A program made the translations under genes and the position numbers. Shown here piece by piece: positions 55,924 to 64,000 of a stretch of DNA of 64,000 nucleotides. How positions within the stretch are numbered: position 1 is the first letter of the stretch; each line of letters starts with the position of its first letter. The notes beneath the pieces are model-generated. The model saw only the letters and a program-made list of their open reading frames with translations. It searched no databases and was not told the DNA's origin. Origin of the DNA: Astrothelium macrocarpum (Eukaryota > Ascomycota > Dothideomycetes > Trypetheliales > Trypetheliaceae); assembly GCA_021030915.1 (NCBI GenBank), contig JAGEMR010000026.1, positions 1 through 64,000 of the forward strand, read 5' to 3'.

Positions 55924-56897
55924 AGTTAGGCTCACAGTCAGCTTCGCTGGTTGTTAAGGTCGATAGGTTGAAGAGGAGTGTTTCGTGTGGTACGTTAGCA
56001 ACATGGACATAGCAGCTCCTAGGCATCTGCTGGACGAGAAGTTATAGAGACCATTGCGCCGGGGCTTGGATAGAGGCATGCATATAGTAGCATGAAGACG
56101 TCATCCGAGACTGAGTGGGCTGCATTTACAGAGATTTCGGACTGAAGTCAATAGAACCCACGCTGCCGTCCGCCTTGCTATCGCAGATCCAAACCATAGA
56201 CAGCGTGGCGGCTATGCATGCGGATGCCATAGCTCCTGTGCTTTAGGTTTGGTTTGAGGGGCTTGGATGCTTATGGATTCCGTTCAGCCTCATGGATGAT
56301 TGGCCCTCGTCCAGTGCTCTGATACACTTGTTGGCAGGTTAGGCGTCGTCTCGTGCAAGGTCACACCGTATGAACTCTCCACACTGTTAAATTTGTATAT
56401 GAGTTCGTTCTTAGCTAATAATGTGATCACATTGACAAGTGGTAGCACAAGGGAGCTTAAGGGGTGTACCAGCTAGCTCTAGTGAACAGCTAAGCGCCAA
56501 AGTATTGACCCGGCCCTGACACTCCTGCACTTGACTCGCTATCGTAACTTAGGTATTGCGCCAAAAGATTGGGTATAATATTCGACCGAAGAACGAATAT
56601 ACCCAAATCACCCCACCTATATAGCTCAGCTACCTAATACCACTCCTTGCCTTAAACGGCTTGCTCCTGATAGCCTACTTTATCATACGAGGTGCCAAGT
56701 CTGGCCTTTATATACGTTAAGCCCCAGAGGCTTTGACCTCTGTCAGCCTAGCTAGTTAGCTCGATCGTGTGGAGGGATTGTCAGAGGCAAAGCGATGTGA
56801 TGCATTGAATTCGATTACTAACTCAACGTTCTTGGAGTCGTTAAGTTAGAATTTGGTTGTATTGGAGGGAGGAGATCTTTGAGCTGTTGGTGCGGAG
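55924..56897. other. Divergent intergenic region with small inverted repeats
   Basis: About 970 bases between the PHS transporter and the 585-residue protein. Holds an imperfect hairpin at 56569-56606 and a perfect 6-bp hairpin CAGAGG-CTTTGA-CCTCTG at about 56725-56742. No gene seen. Confidence 0.5.
56569..56606. repeat. Imperfect inverted repeat
   Basis: Left arm TTGGGTATAATATTCG (56569-56584) and right arm CGAATATACCCAA (56594-56606) pair fully except for three extra bases in the left arm, with a 9-base loop. It could be a transcription-factor palindrome or a remnant of a small foldback element. Confidence 0.7.
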
Positions 56898-58879
56898 ATG
56901 TCGTTTGGCTTCTCCTTGTCGGACATCCAGGATCTGCTCACCAACCTTGCTCAAGTCCGCCAAGCATTCTTCCACAAATATCAAAACGCACCTCGGCAGC
57001 TTCGTATATTTCGGGACAAGCTCGATCGGTATAGAGCCTATCTAGAAGACCAGAATAGGAGTCTTCAGCGCAATGGACGAGAATATAGTCGAAAGGAGGC
57101 CTTTCAAGATGCCCTTGAAGAGGGTTACTCGTTGGTCCATAGTCGCCGGCGAGTGATGGCACGCAAAAATGGCAAAGAGACGAAGGAGACCTTCAAAGGT
57201 ATTCTTCAGACTGGCATATGCGCATTCGAAAAGGCCTATCTCAGAAACTTATCGACGGAGCTGGCTTGGCATTGCAATGAACTTGGTAACTTCACAACAA
57301 ATCTTCAGTTAGAGCTCATATTGTACGTCCGTTTGCTTCATTGAGAATCATCAGAGTTCCGCAGAAACACTGAGGACAGCGGACAAGTCTCACAGGCCCC
57401 TAAAATGGGATTATCTCGACAATACCTCAGCTTCAATTGCGCATCATGATCTGATTCTCCGTTGCTACTGTCGCTGACCCTCAACACTGCAGACAAAAAC
57501 TTGAAGCCATTCTCCAGACCTCGCAGCCACTTTTCATTCCCAACGAACTGGGACATACCGATGATGTTAGTATACCAAGCAGATCATCTGCAACAGGAGG
57601 GAAGCACAACGGACCAGATATCGAATGCCGGGAACTTTCCCAAAGGACGTGCGCAATGAAAGAGGAGGACAAGAAAAAATTACCACAATCGCTTGGGCTG
57701 GATGATGAGACTGTTGTCAATAATATTCCAAGATTAGCACTTCATCTGGACAGTAGTGTGAACACAGAAGAGAACGTTGCTCTTAAATCCAGAGCAGTGG
57801 ACGGTCTTGGTGGTGAACCTAGGGATGTTGCCGTCATCCTTAGGTTCAGTGAAGAATTTCCATTTTCCTCTTTCATGTGCGAGGTTAACATGTACGTTTT
57901 GGCATTTGACTACAGTATTCTTACCAACCCCTACTGATTGCATAGTAGATATCTTGGGCAGATGCAGCTGCATGCGTCCGGTTATTACATCAAGTCAGGA
58001 GACAGCCTTCAGACTCGAACGATAGTATGGTTCGATGACCACAAAACAAGGATATTGGAGCATACACGTACGTCTGGGATTTATGAAACAAGTCGTACCT
58101 CAAATCACTCATCTGACTCTGCAGTTTCTACCAAATGCCGTCCCTATACCCACCATGCCGTGATTGAGAGACCGTTAGAGGTATCTTTGCTGAATGGGCA
58201 ATCCTCGATCACGTTGCCATCCAAAGGTCTTGCTTCTGCAAAACCTTTATACCAGTCTTGCTTCGGAGACCCCACATATGAATTTTGCACGGGATCAGAT
58301 TACTTGCTATTTCAAAGTCGCATAAAACAAAAAACGCTTCTCAGAGAATTTGATGTCAACGAGATTGTATCAAAGCACAAACGAAGTCGTAAGATTGCTT
58401 ATCATCAACGAATTCAGCTCTGGCATAGCCTCGGCGATAACGCGCAATCATATTTGTCCTTCTTCGCGAGACCAGACTCGATGCTCCAAAATTACGAAAT
58501 TCCTCTTCGATGGTTTCAGAAGATACAAGGGGCCGGAAGATATACGTCGATCAAACTTCATTTTGCTACAGAAACAGAGAACATGGATCGAAAGTTGTCA
58601 ACAGGGACGGACAGCCTATGCAATGGGGATACGCCTCGAACATCAGTCTTACGCCGTATTGACTCCAAGTTCAATGCTAAAGCTGACAAGAATCTATATA
58701 CTGCTGGGCACAACACTCTGTCTAAACATCCATACGCGCCGAAGGAGTGGATCAAAAAATTCGGATCCATTGGTTTTAAATTCCGCCATATTCAAGATCG
58801 TGATGACTTTATGGAAGCTTTTGATGATGCTCATGCGTCTTCGATTGCAGGTCTTGCAGCAGCTACTTCCCCGTCATAG
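56898..58879 (+). CDS. Unknown protein with STAND-associated-like N-terminus
   Basis: Three exons, 56898-57322, 57493-57891 and 57946-58879, in phase with introns of 170 and 54 bases; 585 residues. The first intron is long for this window, so a further small exon in it cannot be excluded. The N-terminus MSFGFSLSDIQDLLTNLAQV and the following helices (YQNAPRQLRIFRDKLDRYRA) resemble the helical N-terminal domain that precedes kinases or NACHT modules in many fungal proteins. No NACHT, kinase or WD/ankyrin part follows here. The middle is charged; the C-terminal half (VWFDDHKTRILEHTRTSG, YLSFFARPDSMLQNYEIPLR) looks globular but I do not recognise it. No signal peptide or membrane helix. Confidence 0.72.
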
Positions 58880-59256
58880 CTTTTATGAGACATGGCAAAC
58901 CGTAGTTTGACCGTTACTTTGTCAAGCATTTGTGTCTTCGGTTGTTAGGAGCTCCTGGCGATGGTCTTATAGCGTGTCGTCAATTTACTCTACAATACAT
59001 CTTCTCACTTCGGCCTTGACCAAGCGATCGAAAGGCGTTCAGGTTACAGACAATGCTGATACGAAGAACACCTTGCTCGCTATCATCAATCCCATCAATA
59101 GCAATGTTAATTACATTTTCTGAAGGTTGTTGGACCGCGAACGGCGGAAGACTAGTGTACAATTAACTAAAATAAACCCAGTCGTAGCTTTACTAGCTAC
59201 AGGCGTGTTATCTAAAGTCACAAACCCCGTCCAGAGCCCAGTACATCACGGCTACG
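58880..59256. other. Intergenic region between convergent genes
   Basis: 377 bases of 3' flanking sequence; nothing recognised. Confidence 0.55.
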
Positions 59257-60498
59257 TCAATGCAAAACCAGTGCCCAACAAATCCAGTCTTGAGCACTAG
59301 AACTGAGTGGAAAGCAAGGACCCACCCAGGAGGCGCTCCCATTCCCGTCTATTTGGGCTTGCTGCGAGATAGTGTCCAGATCCGACTTTAGCAATTGCTG
59401 ATACTTCTCACTTGGAAGAGCTTGTGGCAGCTCCTGTTTCTCTATCTCAAATACTGGCTTGAACTTGGATTCGGATCCTTCATAACTGGGCTCCAGCTCT
59501 TCGGAACTCGTCTTCCTGGCCACGTCATCTGTGATGACTCTGGCGAGCGTGTGCACCTCATTCAATGTCGTGCTTTGCCCCATTGGAAGCTCGATGAAAC
59601 CACCAAGAATATTGCTTTCTTTTGCGGCCTTACTTGGGTTTCCGTTCGAACATCCCATCTTGCTGCGTTCTTTGAGCTCAGTCTGGCTCTCCATATCCGT
59701 GGTCTCTACGGCGACACCATCGTTCTTACGGAGATTACGCTCGAAGCCAAACCACGATCCACCCGACATACGTGTTACTTGAGCAAGGCTGCGCAATAAT
59801 CCGCTCAAGGAGGTCTTGAAATGTACAGGCGTCTCGGTGTTTGCAGTCTCGATCTGTGCAGTCGTCTCGACATGTGCCGGCGTCTTGCTGCAACCTGAAC
59901 CCTGGTTACAGGGATTTGGTTCGCTATGGTTAATAATATCCAAGAGCTGTTCGGCTTCTTCGAGATATTTCTCTTTTTGCGTAATATTGTACGCGGCAGT
60001 CCACAGCAATGCCCACCAACTCGGGTCTTGATTGCGATCATTGTTTAGGGTTTTCGTAGTGCGGAGATTACGTGCATTGTTAAACGCGGTTTCCATGTAA
60101 TTTCTAGCCTTGAAAGTGTAAGCCTGATGATCGACTGCTTGGTTGTTGGTCTGCTTGCCAGTCACTAGCTCTTCGCGGGCTAGGCTGGCGTCCAGTTTTT
60201 GAAGTTGCTTGTCAATGGCAGCTACTTGGATTTGTTCAAAATTTAAATCCGGATCTGACGCAACGTCGAATCCACTCTCTAGACCAGCCGCTTTAAGTAT
60301 TGCAACATCAATGTTTGGGTTTGGCACTCCGTTCTTGCTCAGCCCCGGGATAGCTAGTGGCACAGGATGTCGGAATTTGATATTGTACTTTGCCATTTCT
60401 TTCGCTGGAGGAGCTTGAGGGTCAAGTCCGCTCACGCCACATCGAGTGCCTATGAGACTGCTGGCTACCAGAGCGATGGCAATTTTTGTAGAGATCAT
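59257..60498 (-). CDS. Secreted protein of unknown function
   Basis: Single exon, 413 residues. An N-terminal signal peptide (MISTKIAIALVASSLIGTRC) leads into a helical, polar chain with no recognised domain. Visible stretches are FRHPVPLAIPGLSKNGVPNP, YMETAFNNARNLRTTKTLNN and WWALLWTAAYNITQKEKYLE. A Thr/Glu-rich segment follows CNQGSGCSKTPAHVETTAQI. The C-terminus WVGPCFPLSSSAQDWICWAL ends two residues before the stop and is rich in Trp and Cys. It has few cysteines overall. It could be a secreted effector-like or wall-associated protein; this is inference from the signal peptide alone. Confidence 0.7.
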   Translation of the reverse strand: MISTKIAIALVASSLIGTRCGVSGLDPQAPPAKEMAKYNIKFRHPVPLAIPGLSKNGVPNPNIDVAILKAAGLESGFDVASDPDLNFEQIQVAAIDKQLQKLDASLAREELVTGKQTNNQAVDHQAYTFKARNYMETAFNNARNLRTTKTLNNDRNQDPSWWALLWTAAYNITQKEKYLEEAEQLLDIINHSEPNPCNQGSGCSKTPAHVETTAQIETANTETPVHFKTSLSGLLRSLAQVTRMSGGSWFGFERNLRKNDGVAVETTDMESQTELKERSKMGCSNGNPSKAAKESNILGGFIELPMGQSTTLNEVHTLARVITDDVARKTSSEELEPSYEGSESKFKPVFEIEKQELPQALPSEKYQQLLKSDLDTISQQAQIDGNGSASWVGPCFPLSSSAQDWICWALVLH

Positions 60499-61736
60499 GG
60501 CTGTAAGCTGTGAGACGAATGGATCGGATAGAGGAGAGTATTCGTGAGGAATGGCCGTTGCCGAGTTGGGGGGGAATGTTTAGGTCGTTAGCAATATTTG
60601 TAATGAATACAAAAGAGGTGGCAGGTTCAGCACCCAGGAATCGGAGATCTAAGCGGCATCACCTGAGTCTAATAGGACTGTTCTCTGGGCTTACAGTATG
60701 GCTTTTAATGGATCATCCAATATTCAGCTAGGTCTAATGGGGATTATAAAGTGATAAGGTTCCACTTTAGAACCCGTGTCAATGTAAGAGTTGGTTAAAT
60801 CCTGACGGCCCTTGTATCGGCACAAATAATATCGCGTCGCGCCGCATCGCACAAACCGCTGCGGTGAAGATGTCAAGTTGTTCATATTCGTCTGGATGAC
60901 AATTATCTCTTGAAGAGTGGGAAGCGGACGAATGACCATTGAACAACTGACAGCCACGCGCAATCTGGAAAACGAACTAAAACATCGGACAACTTCACCG
61001 AATTTAGGCGCTCGAAAGCGTGCCGCGAGTTGACATCTTTCTTGGCGTGGTTTTCATGTGGAGACTTGTCAAACAGCGTGGTCGAGATGTTGAAAGGTGG
61101 AAGTGATCCTTCAGCCAACATGACAGAATCACCAATCAAACCCATCCCTCCACCTACGTCACCCATTCTGACATCTCTGATTTGTACCCGCAGTTATTCT
61201 TGGAGGCTAGTGTATTTGAGATGAGTATCCATCCCATCACTGCTAAGGCCTTTGAGACTGCTGGTCGATCTGACTCTGCAAATCGTGGCTCAACTCACGA
61301 AGTTTGCCATGTGGGTCGTAATTTTACAGGGAAATGCAAGTTTGTGAAATGCACTTTTGCTGTTGTCCTTTCTCTAAACTCTGGCTTTGGCTAGTACGTC
61401 CTTACTTTGCGAACTTCAGGATCCTACAATGAATCGTCGGAGCTCCTTGCCACTCAAGGGCTAAGTCTGGGTGCATGATCTCAAAGACACTCACCCAATT
61501 ACCAATATTTGGCTGGATTTGGTTCCTCTCAAATCCGAGCTTTACTTTGAATCGATAATTATTGCTAGTTCATAGGATCGGCGTGAATGAGTATGATCAA
61601 CAATATCCGCCAAAATGATTACAACAATGATGAACGTACACTATTTTATGGGAAATTTTTTACACCACGCCTTTCGCCCCAAACATCCATCTCATGAGCA
61701 TTACACAACTCTCTTTTAAGAGAACCGACTATATTT
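60499..61736. other. Gene-free stretch between the secreted-protein and MFS genes
   Basis: About 1.24 kb. Open frames are all under 90 codons and lack domains or splice support. It holds the secreted gene's promoter and the 3' flank of the MFS gene. Confidence 0.55.
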
Positions 61737-63407
61737 TCAAGCCTCATTTACCTGACTGGGCATCTCGTGTTGCATTGAATCCGCAAGTTCCCATTCTTTC
61801 ATGCTTTGGTTAAAAGGACTCCTGGCTCGCGACCTTGCACCAAAGAGGAACAGGGCAAAAGGCAGGAACACGAATGGAATCTGAATGAAGCCAAAGGTGC
61901 TAAGCGCCCATTTGCCGCCAACGTTGGTGAAGAATTGGAGAATGACAAGAGGGACCACACCGGCCATAGCAAGACGAGCCGTGGCCATCATTGTAAGTGC
62001 GGAAAGAGTACCACGAGGGGAGTACGCGTCAAAGATGTAAGGTACAAGAGAAATGAGCACAAGTAAGTTTCCAAAGACATATACGCCAGTTCCAGTGATA
62101 GGAACAAGAGAGTTGTGTGCAGGAGTCGCAGTATTCCCGACCCAAAAGAGTGATGCCAGGAGGAAGAAACCACCCACCATGGCAGGCATGAGACGGTGTT
62201 CAAGAGGAGCCGTCTTGTTTCTATATAAGATGCGCAGCGTGAATTGCTCCAGGAGGATGGACATGACGGCCGCGACGACAGCGCCGATGACTGCTGAGAA
62301 GAAAGCCAGTCCGTTTTTCTGAACCGAGTAATTGTAAGTCGTGCTGAGAACTACGGGAACTGTAATGAACCACTGAAAGACGATGGCAAAGTTCAGAGCA
62401 AGGTAAAGAGTGATTCCCATCACAATGGGTTCGGTGAAAAGCATCCTCCAGGGGTCGATAAAGGTGACTTGGGCCATTGACACAAAAGTCACACCACTTG
62501 CTGCAGGAGCAAGACCGTGAGGCACACCCATCCGACGTGCTCGACGACGAATAATCTCCCGTTGGAATGTTTCCGGAACACCAACGGCAAACAAGAGAAC
62601 AGCCAGCTGTATCATCAGCGTGACAAACTGTGTCCATCTCCAACTTTCAACAGGAACGATGAAGCCTAAGATTATTGGCCCTGGGAAAACATTAATAAGC
62701 TTGTCAAGTATAATTCACCCAATACTACATACCGGATGCGGCTCCAATGTATTGAGCGAATCCAAGGAACGCATAATAGGTATTGGTGTACTTGGCAGAC
62801 CAGACATCGGCGAATGTCCCTTCGATCAAGACCACAGACGGGCCTGCGAAGAAGCCCGCAAAAAAGCGACAGACAACAAGAGAGCCAAATGTTCGCGAAA
62901 AACCAGCTCCTATGATAAAGAGCGCTGAGATAAATGTGCCTACAAAGTAGGTGGGACGTCGTCCAACTCTTTCGGTGATATGAGGCGTGATGATTGGTGC
63001 GAAGTGTACGCCGAACAGATAGACAGACATCGGTAGAACTGCAACATAGGGTTTCTCGCCGAACTTCATGGCAACGTCCTTCAGACCAACAGTATATGCC
63101 GTTGCAGCAAAAGTTCTACATCAATTATCAGCGTATCGAATTTCTATTACGTAAATATTGGAGCTTACACTTGGAAGGCAAAGAAAAATGCAACAAGCGA
63201 GGTATATATTCTCCGAGACAAGGGCCAGTTCATGGGACTATCTGGGTCTCCGGGAGCCATCATCTGTCCGCCAGATGCAGAAGTCGTAATATTGCCGTCA
63301 GCGGATCTAAATCCAGGCTTCTGCATTGTATCCATTGAAGTTGACGGCTGATGGTCCGACTGGGAAGAGCTCTGTATCTGGGTCATTTCCTCTTGTGGTC
63401 GATCCAT
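61737..63407 (-). CDS. MFS drug/polyamine exporter, DHA1 (Flu1/Tpo-like) subfamily
   Basis: Three exons, 63407-63169, 63115-62733 and 62680-61737, in phase with introns of 53 and 52 bases; 521 residues. A polar N-terminus ends in DPDSPMNWPLSRRIYTSL, the D-P-x-N-W lead into TM1 typical of fungal DHA1 exporters. Motif A-like ITERVGRRPTYFVG follows TM2; motif-B region VVCRFFAGFFAGPSVVLIEG is in TM4; motif C-like GFAQYIGAASGPIILGFIVP crosses the second splice junction and is restored by it. The pre-loop VPETFQREIIRRRARRMG is also characteristic. Expected to export drugs, polyamines or its host's own metabolites using the proton gradient. No biosynthetic cluster adjoins it within the window. Confidence 0.92.
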
Positions 63408-64000
63408 GATTCGATCAAGTGAACAAAATCAATCGCTGACCGTGACAAGGAAACAAAGTCCAGTCTTGGTGTGGGGCTTCAAGTGGACAAGTACAAAAGA
63501 GGCTGGCGTGTCGGAAGAAGAGGTCGGAGGGGAAGCCCAGTCTGATGGGCAAGAATGATGGTGTCTCAACAAGAGTAGTCAGCTCATTTATAGAGATCCC
63601 TCGACGGACCTTTTCTAGCCTTCTGGAAAATAAAATAGACCATCTCATAGGGTATCGAGCACTAGTGGCTGAATAGTTTACCCCGAGGGATTTTATCTAG
63701 CGCTGTCTCATGTCTCAAATGCTCTACAAGGGAAGAGCTGCCGAAATGACAAAGCCTCTGCATGCATGATGCACCGAGATGAGCGGCTGAGCAGTTCTCA
63801 GTACAAGATCCACAGCGAAGTCAGAATTGTGAATTTGTCAAGGCCCGAGACCTGCTAGATGTTACTCCTCCTCAGCTTAGTGACATCAGCCATTGGGCAA
63901 AGCAAATCATTCCTAAGAATATCTAGGTTTACCAAAGACGGAACCCAGTCGGGTCAAAGCAACAAAGCCGTAGGAGCTGCAAAGCTGACCGATCGGATTG
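63408..64000. other. Upstream region of the MFS exporter gene to the window end
   Basis: Contains, on the minus strand, a TATA-like TATAAATG (63585-63592), 178 bases before the MFS start codon. No further gene recognised; a gene beyond 64000 could begin nearby. Confidence 0.5.

Overview
The window is nuclear DNA of a filamentous ascomycete (Pezizomycotina). The genes are widely spaced and carry short GT-AG introns of about 45-95 bases. Families typical of this group are present: Atg15 with a Cys-rich tail, a CFEM GPI protein, a NACHT-ankyrin NLR, a sedolisin and a type I Baeyer-Villiger monooxygenase. Bases 1-850 are an extremely AT-rich tract, as seen in RIP-degraded isochores; the rest is of ordinary composition. 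I cannot name the genus. Coordinates of multi-exon genes were built by hand from splice signals and reading phase.

Layout, part 1. Secreted sedolisin (+, 1919-3997); VPS9-domain Rab GEF (-, 4877-7312); autophagic lipase Atg15 (+, 8065-9934); Ser/Thr-rich single-TM protein (-, 10517-12318); bZIP factor (+, 13935-14782); SAP-domain coiled-coil protein (+, 16564-18937); flavin monooxygenase of BVMO type (+, 20171-21901); TBC Rab GAP (-, 22479-25136); CFEM GPI wall protein (-, 26493-29310).

Layout, part 2, the most interesting part. A large NACHT/ankyrin/ZZ-finger NLR (+, 31663-36406) is followed in tandem by a stand-alone PNP_UDP-family nucleoside phosphorylase/hydrolase-like protein (+, 37240-38381). 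The NLR's extreme N-terminus and the PNP protein's extreme C-terminus, which sits on its own small second exon, carry the same Asn/Gln/Gly-rich motif. That is the architecture of fungal NLR/effector pairs that signal through a templated amyloid (HET-S/NWD2-like systems). The motif does not look to me like the HET-s, sigma or PP motifs I know, so this may be an undescribed signalling-amyloid pair with a nucleoside-cleaving effector.

Layout, part 3. AGC kinase of the S6K/Psk1 type (+, 39140-40816). Then an apparent nitrogen-scavenging cluster: amidase (-, 40961-42738), PuuE-like polysaccharide deacetylase/allantoinase (+, 43143-44310) and amino-acid/auxin-permease-type transporter (+, 44828-46222), with GATA-factor motifs in the promoters. 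GNAT acetyltransferase (-, 46614-47333). An inverted pair of divergently transcribed paralogues of unknown function (-, 47825-49385 and +, 51346-52929). PHS-family phosphate/glycerophosphodiester transporter with a long central loop (-, 53583-55923); unknown 585-residue protein with an N-terminus like fungal STAND-associated domains (+, 56898-58879); secreted unknown protein (-, 59257-60498); DHA1-type MFS exporter (-, 61737-63407). No rRNA, convincing tRNA or CRISPR was seen, and no intact transposon.
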